DNA from: Pandoraea communis
GTDB lineage: Bacteria; Pseudomonadota; Gammaproteobacteria; Burkholderiales; Burkholderiaceae
Assembly (NCBI RefSeq): GCF_902459745.1
Contig: NZ_CABPSJ010000003.1
Coordinates: 558,001 to 622,000, forward strand
DNA: 64,000 nt
Direction: 5' to 3'
Both the position numbers and the translations under genes were made by a program. Under the pieces are notes generated by a model that saw only the letters and a list, made by a program, of their open reading frames with translations, was not told where the DNA came from and made no database searches. Below, in pieces: positions 9,278 to 17,484 of the stretch. Numbering within the stretch: the first letter of the stretch is position 1; each line of letters opens with the position of its first letter.

Positions 9278-9434
9278 ACTGGCGCTGACTCAGGGATTCG
9301 GCAAGGTCACCCTCTGCGCGCGGTCATGCGGTGCATCGAAATCCTGCAACGGGCCTTTCGGTGTGCCATTCGCCGTCTACCGGTAAGCCCATCGCCACCT
9401 CCGGATCGAAAAGTTCAGCATACCTGCAAAAATG

Positions 9435-9460
9435 AAAAAACCCCGCGTGAGCGGGGTTTT
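9435..9460 (-). terminator. Bidirectional terminator between the SDR and cold-shock genes
   Basis: CCCCGC and GCGGGG pair across GTGA, with six A on one side and four T on the other. It can end the cold-shock transcript (minus strand) and probably also the SDR transcript. Confidence 0.85.
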
Positions 9461-9535
9461 CAGTTCGGGCAGGCCTTGCGGCACTACCCGAGGCGCGTCG
9501 ATCGCGTTAGCGATCAGCAGCGAAACATCCGTCGC

Positions 9536-9739
9536 TTACAGCGGCTGGATGTTGCTGGCCTGACGGCCCTTCGGTCCCATCTTCACTTCGAAGCTGACCT
9601 TTTGGTTCTCTTGCAGGGACTTGAAACCCTTCGATTGGATTTCCGAGAAGTGAGCGAAGAGATCTTCACCACCTTCGTCCGGCGTAATGAATCCAAAACC
9701 CTTGGCGTCGTTAAACCACTTGACGGTACCAGTTGCCAT
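9536..9739 (-). CDS. cspA: Cold-shock protein, CspA family
   Basis: A 67-residue single-domain OB-fold RNA chaperone. [12 protein letters not shown] carries RNP-1 and DLFAHFSEI carries RNP-2, the nucleic-acid-binding surfaces. It should melt mRNA structure, possibly on temperature downshift, although constitutive paralogues exist. The 290 bases upstream (9740-10032) hold no gene; a long structured 5' leader is usual for csp mRNAs and would fit, but I did not define its ends. A terminator lies 75 bases downstream. The symbol denotes the family, not a strict orthologue. Confidence 0.95.
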   Translation of the reverse strand: MATGTVKWFNDAKGFGFITPDEGGEDLFAHFSEIQSKGFKSLQENQKVSFEVKMGPKGRQASNIQPL

Positions 9740-10032
9740 TTCTTAAATCCTTAAAGTTTTCAAATGAGCGAGCGAGAAGCTCAGCGAGCGCATGACATTA
9801 AAGCTGATCAGGTACAACCGAGTTGACGCAGAGGGCGACATTAGATGACACAAGACTCGCCATACAACGTTCATGCACCCGTTTTTTTACGGGAAAGGTG
9901 GGAAGGTGTCAAGCAGGGAAACTTTAGATTGTTGATCCACGCCAGTTTCAAGCCATTTTTCGCTGCGTTGCGGCATGCATTCGGTACTGCCGGACGACCG
10001 GTCTGACTACCCTTGTGGCGGCACGTCCGAGG

Positions 10033-10557
10033 TCATGTCTTTTCGGTCTGCCAGACGTAACGCAATGCCGGCACTTCAATGCCGGGTGACACCGCAATCG
10101 GATGAACCCTACCCGCGCGGCCGCCCAGCCGGTCGTAGAACTGCCGGGCGCGCGTATTACGCGCGAGTACCCAGAGATAAAGTGCAGCGTCGGGATCGAG
10201 GGCACTCGCCCAGTTCCTTACCTGATGAAACAAGGCCCGGCCAACGCCCCGGCCTTGCCACGTGGCGGCCACATGGAGGTTATCGAGCAAAATGCCGTCA
10301 CCGCCGGATAACGCGCACACGAATCCGGCGAGCGGTCCATTCGCCATGTCGGGACACGCTTTCCATATACGCATTGCGGGGTCGTCGGCGCGCATCAAAC
10401 GGTCGCGCCACAACGCAGCGTGTTCCTGCATGAGATGATCGCGCACATGTTCCGTCGGCAGCATATGCGCATATGTCGCTTGCCAACTCCGCGCATGCAA
10501 CTCTGCGATAGGTGCAACGTCCTCCATCGTCGCCGGCAGGATGTGGGGCGACGTCAT
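10033..10557 (-). CDS. GNAT-family N-acetyltransferase
   Basis: A 174-residue acetyl-CoA-dependent acyltransferase. The acetyl-CoA motif QGRGVGRAL is at about 102-110, preceded by the strand ILLDNLHVAATW and followed by LARNTRARQFYDRLGG, the usual C-terminal motif B. The N-terminal ARSWQATYAHMLP resembles the subgroup that often acts on small molecules or protein N-termini. Substrate unknown. No operon partner on this strand. Confidence 0.88.
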   Translation of the reverse strand: MTSPHILPATMEDVAPIAELHARSWQATYAHMLPTEHVRDHLMQEHAALWRDRLMRADDPAMRIWKACPDMANGPLAGFVCALSGGDGILLDNLHVAATWQGRGVGRALFHQVRNWASALDPDAALYLWVLARNTRARQFYDRLGGRAGRVHPIAVSPGIEVPALRYVWQTEKT

Positions 10558-10812
10558 GCTGGCGCTCCCATCGAACGGGAAGCATGCCCGGCAAAATGAG
10601 AACCGCCGTCACCGAAAACGGCGAGCGCAAAAATATCATCGAGCGAAGTGATGGAAGGTGTGTCTTGTGGCGTGGACGCAACGCGAGCGCTGGCTTGCCG
10701 GGGTGTCATGGACGTGTCACCGCGCTATGCGGTTTGAGTGAAAGAGACCGGTAGAGAGCGTCGCCTTGCTATGCGCGCTCACTTAACGTTCACTATAACG
10801 CGGTGCACGACT

Positions 10813-11145
10813 TCAGGCACGCGAATGCGGATGCCGATGGCTGGCCACTGTCGGGTGTGTCCGGTGCGTCGTTTTGGGCGGCAACGTGTGATGCGCCTTC
10901 ATGGTTTTCTTCTTGCCGTGTGCTGTCTTGTGTGCGTGATATTTCTTAAGCGCAGACGTCTTCGCCGACGCTTTCGTCGCTGCGCCGTGACGGCGATGCT
11001 TCGATGACGAGGCATGCTGCGTTTTGGCGTGATGACGGGACTGGGTGTGGGAGGCGGAAGCGGCGAATGCCGAGGCCGAGAACATCGCAAACGTTGCCAG
11101 CGCAAGAGCGACGCCGACGTTGCGCAGGGTGCGCGGGTAGAGCAT
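10813..11145 (-). CDS. Small secreted protein rich in His, Lys and Ser
   Basis: A 110-residue protein starting at the ATG at 11145; TTG codons just upstream are alternatives. Residues about 1-29 form a signal peptide (RTLRNVGVALALATFAMFSA, cleavage near AFA). The mature chain is low-complexity: HHAKTQH, KHRRHG, KKYHAHK and HRTHPTVASHRHPHSRA. It should be periplasmic and strongly basic, with many histidines that could bind metal ions. The function is not known. Similar Ala/Lys/His-rich exported proteins occur in Burkholderiales, but I cannot assign a family. Confidence 0.7.
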   Translation of the reverse strand: MLYPRTLRNVGVALALATFAMFSASAFAASASHTQSRHHAKTQHASSSKHRRHGAATKASAKTSALKKYHAHKTAHGKKKTMKAHHTLPPKTTHRTHPTVASHRHPHSRA

Positions 11146-11398
11146 GGACAACAAGGTCTCCGTAGGTTTGAGTGCCGGCGCCGTCGGCGGGTGTGCCGCG
11201 CTGCCGCCCGATCGGGCCGGATCGCACCGTCAGCTTTGTCACTGGCAGTGCGTTCGAGCGGCCGCGATTGTAGGGCTGCAAAAATGACTTGTCGAGATGG
11301 TCGGCCGACCGTCCGAATGATGCGCTGGGGTGCAGCCAACGAATTTGGTGCGCCGCCACATGGTCTGCTAATGAACTAGGTATTTTCCCTAGCATCAC

Positions 11399-11431
11399 AA
11401 AAAACCCCGCCACGGCTCGATTTCATGGCGG
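11399..11431 (-). terminator. Minus-strand terminator-like hairpin upstream of the basic secreted protein
   Basis: Read on the minus strand, CCGCCA pairs with TGGCGG across 13 bases and is followed by GG and six T. No minus-strand gene lies upstream within reach. It either ends an antisense or small RNA from the start of the diguanylate cyclase gene, or acts as an attenuator in the leader of the gene at 10813-11145. The rest of the 11146-11486 gap shows nothing I can name. Confidence 0.5.
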
Positions 11432-11484
11432 CAAAATTCACTGGCACCACCCTACAATTTGACGGGCGGGTGCCGTTAACGGCC

Positions 11485-11517
11485 TCATGATCGTCTCCCT
11501 TGCAGACGTTATCATGA
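11485..11517. repeat. Inverted repeat before the diguanylate cyclase
   Basis: TCATGATCGTCT at 11485-11496 is nearly mirrored by AGACGTTATCATGA at 11504-11517 around a 7-base centre. The flanks also carry a direct repeat of ACGGCCTCA. This could be an operator or a leader hairpin. Confidence 0.4.
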
Positions 11518-11600
11518 CGGCCTCACCACGGGCTCGGCGAACGCGTTCGATACATTCGTTCCGGCCTGTTACTTGTCCTTCGGCGCCCATGATGGGCGTG

Positions 11601-12761
11601 ATGTCGAAGCGCCAAGGCACGATGCAAGGCAAACACGCTAGGCGGCCGCGAAGTGCCGCGTGTCTCTCGAGACCTTACGTGGCAACCAACCAGGCACCGA
11701 CGCTCGACTCCTTGCAATCGCTGCTGGCGACCGTCCAGCGCAATGAGCGCTCGCTCAAACGTTTTCAGGACATCGAGTTGGCGCTGATGGGTGCGCCCGA
11801 CTTCAGTCAGTTTCTGGAAGTGATGCTTAACCGCTTGCGCCACGATTTCGATCTGTCGGGGGTGCGTCTGATGCTCGCCGAGGTCGACGACACGTTGCGC
11901 GATCTTATCGACACGGCCGAAGGTATTCGTGCGCTCGACGCGGGTCTTTGCATCGCGCAGGACGCCGGAACGTTCTCTGCCGTGTGTGGCGATGGCCAAC
12001 TCTGGATCGGCTCGCCGCGTGAGCGCCACGCGTCGCTCTTCGGGCCGCGCGCGCCAGCAAGTGCCGTCGTTATGCCGCTTGCCCGCAACGGCCGCTATCT
12101 GGGCGTCATCGCACTGGGCAGCCGCGACGTGCGCCGCTTCTCGCCGGAAATGGCGACCGATTTTCTCGAGCGCTTCGGCGCGGTTGTTGCCGTGTGTCTC
12201 GAGAACATGTGGAATCGCGAACGCCTCAAGCGTATCGGCCTGACCGATCCGCTCACCGGGCTGTCGAATCGCCGCTATTTCGATCAGCGTTTGCGTGAAG
12301 AAGTGGTGCGCGGCGCACGTTATGGTGCGCCGCTCGCGTGTCTGCTGATCGATATCGACCATTTCAAGCGCGTCAACGATAGCCATGGTCACGCCACCGG
12401 CGACCGTGCGTTGCGTGCCGCCAGCGTGTGTATGCGTGCGCAATTGCGAGTGACGGATACCCTCGCCCGTTACGGGGGGGAAGAGTTCGCCGCACTGCTC
12501 GTGCAGACGGAACAGAACTGGGCGGGGACGGTTGCCGAGCGAGTCCGTCGCGCTGTGGCGCGGTTGGAAGTTCCGGACGACGACGGTGCGCTCGTGCCGC
12601 TCACGATTTCCATTGGCCTGGCGAGTGTGGACCCGCGTGATAGTCACGACCCAGAGACACTTCCGATGCGTTTGCTTGGCGCTGCCGACGCGGCGCTGTA
12701 CACAGCAAAGCGTTCCGGTCGCGACCGCGTCGTCGCGGCCTCTGCGGCGACGCTGCGTTGA
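11601..12761 (+). CDS. GGDEF diguanylate cyclase with a DUF484/GAF-like sensory domain
   Basis: The protein makes the second messenger c-di-GMP from two GTP. The C-terminal GGDEF domain starts at LTDPLTGLSNRRYFD and carries an active-site RYGGEEF (GGEEF variant, catalytically competent), plus DIDHFKRVNDSHGH. The N-terminal half resembles DUF484/GAF: SLQSLLATVQRNERSLKRFQ followed by a beta-rich segment. The start is uncertain: the frame is open from 11487, ATG codons lie at 11589, 11592, 11601 and 11622, and a GTG at 11679 sits closest to the recognisable domain. I see no autoinhibitory RxxD motif just before the active site. No transmembrane segment: cytoplasmic. Confidence 0.88.
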   Translation: MSKRQGTMQGKHARRPRSAACLSRPYVATNQAPTLDSLQSLLATVQRNERSLKRFQDIELALMGAPDFSQFLEVMLNRLRHDFDLSGVRLMLAEVDDTLRDLIDTAEGIRALDAGLCIAQDAGTFSAVCGDGQLWIGSPRERHASLFGPRAPASAVVMPLARNGRYLGVIALGSRDVRRFSPEMATDFLERFGAVVAVCLENMWNRERLKRIGLTDPLTGLSNRRYFDQRLREEVVRGARYGAPLACLLIDIDHFKRVNDSHGHATGDRALRAASVCMRAQLRVTDTLARYGGEEFAALLVQTEQNWAGTVAERVRRAVARLEVPDDDGALVPLTISIGLASVDPRDSHDPETLPMRLLGAADAALYTAKRSGRDRVVAASAATLR

Positions 12762-12821
12762 GCGTATCACCGGCGGGCAGCGACAAGCCCGAAATGACGC
12801 CGGGGCCTGCTTGCCCTTGTC

Positions 12822-13769
12822 TTATCGTCCGCTGAACCAGCCGATCAGCAGCGACACCGTCACCACCGAAAGCACCGTCGAAATCAGAATCGCGCGCGAG
12901 GCGACAGCGGCTTCGCGTCCGTACAGTTGCGCCAGCATGAACGGCCCCGTGCCAATGGGCAGGGCCGAGAGCAGCAGTGCGCTGTGCGCCCAGATCGTCG
13001 GAAGATCGAAGACACGGAACGCCAGAAATGCCGTGACCGCCGGTTGAAAGATGAGCTTGAGTCCGACGAGACGTCCCACCGCGCGTGCAATCCGGGGCTC
13101 CTTGGCCGCCCCGGAGCTTTGCGCGAGAAACATGCCGATCGCCACCAGTGCGCACGGACTGGCCGCCCCGCCGAGCAACGTGGTGAAATGCAACACGGGC
13201 GCAGGCAGTGCAACACCTGCGGCCGCAAACGCCATGCCGGCGAACGGCGAAACGACGAGCGGATTGCGCACCAGCGCCCGGGCGACGAAGCCCGCCGTGC
13301 GACGCCAGTTCGGCGTGGCTTGCAGATCCGTCTCGATGATCGCGATGGAGATGGCGAAGAGCACGGTTGCTGTGAGCAGCATCGCGACGACCACCGCCGG
13401 TACGCTGGCCGGACCGAAGGCCACGAGACACAGCGGCAATCCCATGAACCCGGCGTTCGGATAGGCCGCGCCCATGCCTTCGATGCTGGCGTCGGTCAGA
13501 CGTCCGCGCACTGCGCGATCGAGCATGAAAGACAGCGCGAACGTTGCGGCCATGCCGCCGCCGAATGCGCCCAGAAACCCAGGGTTGACCAATTCCGCCC
13601 ACGTGATCTGCGCCATCGACTGGAACAGGACGGCAGGCAGCGCGAGATAGACGACAAAGCGGTTGAGCGCGTCGAGCGCGGTCTCGCCGAGCCAGGCACG
13701 ACGGGCGCACAGATAGCCGACGAAAATCAGCCCGAAGACGGGGAGGGCGGCGGAGATGACGGCTTGCAT
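12822..13769 (-). CDS. AEC-family (auxin efflux carrier-like) transporter
   Basis: A 315-residue membrane protein with about ten hydrophobic segments across its length (start MQAVISAALPVFGLIFVGYL). NPGFLG, YPNAGFMGLPL and LLGGAASPCALVAIGMFLA are characteristic of the family, which includes malonate and malate carriers such as MdcF. I chose the ATG at 13769, two bases after the stop of the GntR gene; the frame upstream of it is an arginine-rich shadow of that gene. It is clearly cotranscribed with the regulator, so its substrate, probably an organic acid, is likely also the regulator's effector. Confidence 0.88.
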   Translation of the reverse strand: MQAVISAALPVFGLIFVGYLCARRAWLGETALDALNRFVVYLALPAVLFQSMAQITWAELVNPGFLGAFGGGMAATFALSFMLDRAVRGRLTDASIEGMGAAYPNAGFMGLPLCLVAFGPASVPAVVVAMLLTATVLFAISIAIIETDLQATPNWRRTAGFVARALVRNPLVVSPFAGMAFAAAGVALPAPVLHFTTLLGGAASPCALVAIGMFLAQSSGAAKEPRIARAVGRLVGLKLIFQPAVTAFLAFRVFDLPTIWAHSALLLSALPIGTGPFMLAQLYGREAAVASRAILISTVLSVVTVSLLIGWFSGR

Positions 13770-13771
13770 GA

Positions 13772-14515
13772 TCAGTGCGACGCGGCCAGCCGCGCGAGCC
13801 ACTCGCGGCGCGCATTGCCGCCATCCGCTTCGGTGTGTTCGCGGGCGGCGGCCTCGGCGCCATCGGCATCCCCAGCCGCGATGCGCGCGACGATTTCCCC
13901 GTGTTCGAGCCAGACAACTTCCTGCATCGGCATGGCCCCAAGCGTCGCGGCCATCGCCCGCATGATGTGCGGCCATTGCGGCGCGACCGTCTGCGCGATC
14001 AGCGGGTTGCCCGACGCGTCGTGCAACGCCGTGTGGAAAGCCACCTCAATGCGGACCTGACGCGCCACCGGTGTGCCTCGCGTCATCGCCATGCCAGTCG
14101 CAACCGCCTCCTGCAGACGTCGCAGTTCCGGTTCGCGCAACGTGCCTTGTGCCATACGTGTGGCCGCGAGCCGTGCGGCGAGACCGTCAAGGGCCGTGCG
14201 CACCTGGTAGAGCTGGCGCAGGTGATCGGCGTCGATGGGGGCGACCTCCAGACCCTGACGCCCGCTGTCGCAAACCAGACCGTCGCGTTTGAGCAACTGC
14301 AAGGCATGGCTGACGGGCTGACGCGACACGCCTAGCGAATCGGCCAGTTCGGCCTGCCGGATGCGCTCGCCCGGGGGCAGCGTGAGATCCGCAATGGCGT
14401 CGCGCAGACGCGAATAGACCTGATCGATCAGTACGGGCGTGCTCGTCAGGGGTTCAAGCGGCGCGAGGGGCCGGTCGGTTGCTGTCGAGTCGGGGGATGC
14501 AGCGGGGTTCGACAT
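13772..14515 (-). CDS. GntR-family regulator, FCD type
   Basis: A 247-residue regulator. Winged helix at about 30-95 (QVYSRLRDAIADLTLPPGERIRQAELADSL, split by the turn, then SRQPVSHALQLL). The C-terminal FCD domain is all-helical, with RTALDGLAARLA and a metal-site histidine region around FHTALHDASGNP. Family members bind organic acids with a metal. It sits immediately before the AEC transporter gene and should control it. Two identical TGGAATTCCG elements lie over and just upstream of its start codon. Confidence 0.88.
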   Translation of the reverse strand: MSNPAASPDSTATDRPLAPLEPLTSTPVLIDQVYSRLRDAIADLTLPPGERIRQAELADSLGVSRQPVSHALQLLKRDGLVCDSGRQGLEVAPIDADHLRQLYQVRTALDGLAARLAATRMAQGTLREPELRRLQEAVATGMAMTRGTPVARQVRIEVAFHTALHDASGNPLIAQTVAPQWPHIMRAMAATLGAMPMQEVVWLEHGEIVARIAAGDADGAEAAAREHTEADGGNARREWLARLAASH

Positions 14516-14563
14516 GGAATTCCGGTGCTCGCCGGTCTTCGTGATATCTGGAATTCCGAATTC
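14515..14563. promoter_or_regulatory. Direct repeat of a palindromic element upstream of the GntR gene
   Basis: TGGAATTCCG occurs at 14515-14524, overlapping the GntR start codon, and again at 14549-14558. The second copy is followed by another GAATTC at 14558-14563. The spacing of 34 bases is close to three helical turns, as expected for a dimeric regulator acting on its own gene. Confidence 0.5.
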
Positions 14564-14642
14564 TACACTTGCGAACAGACGCTGGCGTGCTTTTTTTGAC
14601 CCATGGCAGTCGTGAAGGAGGGCGAGGCGGGCGGGGCTTACG

Positions 14643-14936
14643 TCAGTCGCTCGGATCCAGTTCGGGAGGGGCGACGAATGCAGCGCGCGCGGGTGTCTGA
14701 AGCAGGGCCTGAACGGTCGTGCGGGTGCGCTGGAGGCGGCGGGCGAGCGCCCATGCGTCGGCCTCGTGTTCGAACAAACCGACGATCAGGTGCGGTTCCG
14801 CGGCAAAGCCGTCGGAAAACAAGCCGATATTCTTCGCGATCATCTCGCTCGCCCGCTCCACCGACACAGTGTATTGGCGCGGCGAACGGTATTGATTGAT
14901 GACTACGGCAAAGGCGCGGGAGAACGCGTCGGACAT
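14643..14936 (-). CDS. Small conserved-looking hypothetical protein
   Basis: A 97-residue protein preceded by a strong AGGAGG ribosome binding site seven bases before the ATG. It begins MSDAFSRAFAVVINQYRSPRQ and contains SVERASEMIAKNIGLFSDGF and EADAWALARRLQRTRTTVQ, with a balanced composition typical of a folded soluble protein. No signal peptide or membrane segment. I do not recognise the family. It is transcribed after, but apart from, the 62-residue membrane protein on the same strand. Confidence 0.6.
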   Translation of the reverse strand: MSDAFSRAFAVVINQYRSPRQYTVSVERASEMIAKNIGLFSDGFAAEPHLIVGLFEHEADAWALARRLQRTRTTVQALLQTPARAAFVAPPELDPSD

Positions 14937-15350
14937 GCGGGAACCTCCTCTGTCGGCGTCGCGCGAAGTCTCCGATCTTGATCATTGGAACTACGCACTC
15001 GGCGTTGCACTTCCGGTGATTGTAGGCGATGGCGAGGCGCGTGTCGGGACAAAAGCGATGCGCGTGCGCATGACCGGCGGCGCGTGCCGGCGGCAGCAAA
15101 AAAAAGCCGCCGAGCGGGTCGGCGGCGCAACAGAGAGGGTGACAGCGCAACCGAAGTTGCCGAAGACCAGCATAGGTGGCGGCGATGACAGCGTCGTGAC
15201 CGTCGTATTTGACGATGGGCTCAACGCTTGCGGTGATCGACTGCCGGATCGCGCCGCGAAATTCGGAAAAATTTTCGGGAAAAGCGCTCACCGCGCGCGC
15301 CGCGCGCCAGAGACCTTCCGTTGTTCGATGCGCTCGAACGCGTAGGCCGG
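14937..15350. other. Gene-free stretch with one terminator
   Basis: No convincing reading frame. It holds the minus-strand terminator at 15098-15126 and a GC-rich alternating CGCG run near 15291-15307. Confidence 0.5.
15098..15126 (-). terminator. Rho-independent terminator, minus strand
   Basis: On the minus strand GCCGCCGA and TCGGCGGC pair across five bases and are followed by eight T. It probably ends the transcript of the 62-residue membrane protein, leaving a 3' untranslated region of about 225 bases. Confidence 0.85.
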
Positions 15351-15539
15351 CTATACGAGCACGGGCAACGCCTCCATGACAAGGAGTGCAACGAGCGCTC
15401 CGGCCACCGCACCGGCCGCGCGCAGGCCGTAGCGCGTGCTGCGGGTCGCGACGGGGATACCGCCAACGAGCAGCGCGCCGGCCACCGCCATCGGCAGGAA
15501 CAACGTCAAGTCGTAAAGGTTGAAGTGGAATATGGGCAT
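15351..15539 (-). CDS. Small two-helix membrane protein
   Basis: A 62-residue protein with an AGGAGA ribosome binding site just before the ATG. Two hydrophobic stretches (LTLFLPMAVAGALLVGGIPV and GLRAAGAVAGALVALLVMEA) should span the inner membrane with a short basic loop (ATRSTRYG) between them. I do not recognise a family. It is one of several tiny exported or membrane proteins on this strand between 14.6 and 15.9 kb. Confidence 0.62.
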   Translation of the reverse strand: MPIFHFNLYDLTLFLPMAVAGALLVGGIPVATRSTRYGLRAAGAVAGALVALLVMEALPVLV

Positions 15540-15651
15540 CTTTCTTGTCTCCTCACCTGAGTCGCGTTTCCACTATAGGACGGCGGCGGAGGATGCCCAA
15601 ATTTGGTGCGACGCAGCATGTTGCTGCGCGGAGAATGATGCTTTGGCGGTA

Positions 15652-15858
15652 TCAGTCTTCTTGACGCACGGCGTGCATCTTGCGGCGTGCGTTCCACATC
15701 GCCATGTCTTTGCGAGTGCGTACGCGGTCGCTGACGTTGATGTCTGCGGGCCGGGCGCCCGGGGTAGAGGCGGCAACGTCGTTGGCTTCGCTGCGCGCCT
15801 GCACCATCATGACGAGCGTAAGCAGCGAGGCGGCAAGCGCCAGCAAGATCAGCTTCAT
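15652..15858 (-). CDS. Small exported or membrane-anchored hypothetical protein
   Basis: A 68-residue protein starting MKLILLALAASLLTLVMMVQA, a hydrophobic segment that serves as signal peptide or single anchor. The remainder is charged (DRVRTRKDMAMWNARRKMHAVRQ). The ATG at 15858 is preceded by a GGGGGT stretch; an in-frame ATG at 15906 would add 16 residues before the hydrophobic part, which is less likely. Function unknown. Confidence 0.55.
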   Translation of the reverse strand: MKLILLALAASLLTLVMMVQARSEANDVAASTPGARPADINVSDRVRTRKDMAMWNARRKMHAVRQED

Positions 15859-16289
15859 ATGACCCCCGAGGGTGAATCTCTGGTGAATCTGGTCGGTGTT
15901 ATGCATCGTCGTCTTCGTCCTGACCGGTCCGCCAAAGGGGACCGTGCCGGCGAGGGTGGCGCGATGCTTCTGTGATGCACTGCTGACGGACTACGTTGCC
16001 GCAACTGCCTGACGGGAGGGGGGGCTTCGGTGCGTCTGACGCTGGCTGAGGCCACGTCTCATATTGCGCGACGCATCATAGCCAGCGATTATGACAACGC
16101 GCTGCGGAGATCGAATTCTCACCGGCTGTGTAACGCGTCACCTCACGTCCTTTAACGTATAGCGACGGCTGCGGCGAAAAGTTTAGAAATCCTGACACTT
16201 TTTTTTCGACACGGACCCAAAGCGCGATGCCACCGCGTTTCGGTCCGTGCCTCGCCTGCGGCGCGCTTACGGCTGATGCGATGTCGTCG

Positions 16290-16451
16290 CGCGGACCGCC
16301 GGCCTGACCGGCCCGGCGGGCACCGCGCTCAGGCAAGACCATGTCGGCGACGTTGGCCGAAGTGGCGATCGGGATCTCGACGTCCTTGCGCCCTGCCGCA
16401 ACGAGTGCTTTCTTCAGATCGCCGACGAGTGCCGCGTAGTTGGCAGTCATC
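16290..16451 (-). pseudogene. Possible coding remnant in a 740-base gap
   Basis: The gap 15859-16601 has no intact gene. On the minus strand from 16451 the frame reads MTANYAALVGDLKKAL, then RKDVEIPIATSANVADMVLP, a helix-strand pattern unlike the arginine-rich shadow frames around it. It is reminiscent of a barrel segment in family-18 glycosyl hydrolases, but only about 45 residues look protein-like before the frame turns to low-complexity. I treat it as an unconfirmed relic. Confidence 0.25.
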
Positions 16452-16601
16452 CGGCGCACACCGACATGCGTTGTACGCCCTGGGCGCCTTGGCGATGTCA
16501 CGCGCCGTCGCGCGAGGTAAGATAGCTGCCGTATCGCAATGGTGGCCAGATGGCTGGTAGCGATGCCATTACCGGCTTCCCGAACTTTCCCGGATTTCGT
16601 C

Positions 16602-17456
16602 ATGCTCGAACTCATTTCAGAACACCGTTGTTTCGGCGGCGCGCAGCGCTTCTATCGTCACGCCTCGACCACCATCGGTCTGCCGATGCGCTTTTCGGTG
16701 TTCCTGCCGCCGCAAGTGCGCGACGGCCGTGCGGTGCCCGCGCTGTTTTATCTTGCGGGGCTGACCTGCACGGAAGAGACGTTCATGATCAAGGGCGGCG
16801 CACAGTGGCTGGCCGCAGAGCATGGCGTGGCGCTGATTACCCCCGACACCAGCCCGCGCGGTGCGGACGTGCCGGGCGAGGCCGATGCGTGGGATTTCGG
16901 CGTCGGCGCAGGCTTCTATCTCGACGCGACGCAGGCGCCATGGTCCAAGAACTATCGCATGTACAGCTATCTTGTCGACGAACTCTACGCATTGGTGACG
17001 CAATCGCTGCCCATCGACGCGGAGCACATCGGCATCTTCGGTCACTCGATGGGGGGGCATGGTGCGTTGACGCTAGCGCTGCGCAACCCTGACAAATTCC
17101 GCTCGGTGTCGGCGTTTGCGCCGATTGCGGCGCCGATGCGTTGCCCGTGGGGCGAGAAGGCGTTCACCGGGTATCTGGGGACGGATCGAGAAGCGTGGCG
17201 AGAGTACGACGCCAGCGAACTGATCGCGAAGGCCGGTCAGATGGTGTTCCCGGGCGGTATTCTGATCGATCAGGGCCTGAACGACCAGTTCCTCGAAGCG
17301 CAACTGCACCCGGACATCTTCGAGCAGGCATGCCGCGACGCCGGCCAGCCGCTGACGCTGCGACGTCACAACGGCTACGATCACGGCTACTACTTCATCC
17401 AGACCTTCATGGCGGATCATCTGTCACATCACGCCGAGCAACTGCGCACGTATTGA
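16602..17456 (+). CDS. fghA: S-formylglutathione hydrolase
   Basis: A 284-residue serine esterase of the esterase-D family that releases formate and glutathione from S-formylglutathione in formaldehyde detoxification. LFYLAGLTCTEETFMIKGGA near residue 50 and the nucleophile elbow GHSMGGHGAL near 147-156 are diagnostic, as is the C-terminal HNGYDHGYYFIQTF with the catalytic His. I took the ATG at 16602, which gives MLELISEHRCFGG as in homologues; the open frame upstream is not conserved-looking. The usual partner, glutathione-dependent formaldehyde dehydrogenase, is not adjacent here. Confidence 0.96.
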   Translation: MLELISEHRCFGGAQRFYRHASTTIGLPMRFSVFLPPQVRDGRAVPALFYLAGLTCTEETFMIKGGAQWLAAEHGVALITPDTSPRGADVPGEADAWDFGVGAGFYLDATQAPWSKNYRMYSYLVDELYALVTQSLPIDAEHIGIFGHSMGGHGALTLALRNPDKFRSVSAFAPIAAPMRCPWGEKAFTGYLGTDREAWREYDASELIAKAGQMVFPGGILIDQGLNDQFLEAQLHPDIFEQACRDAGQPLTLRRHNGYDHGYYFIQTFMADHLSHHAEQLRTY

Positions 17457-17484
17457 TCCGCCCGGCGCCGTACTGCCTGCGCAG

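Noticed and set aside
12601-13941. A 446-residue minus-strand frame over the AEC and GntR genes
   Set aside because: Arg- and Gly-rich with no motifs; the AEC and GntR frames on the same strand carry clear family patterns.
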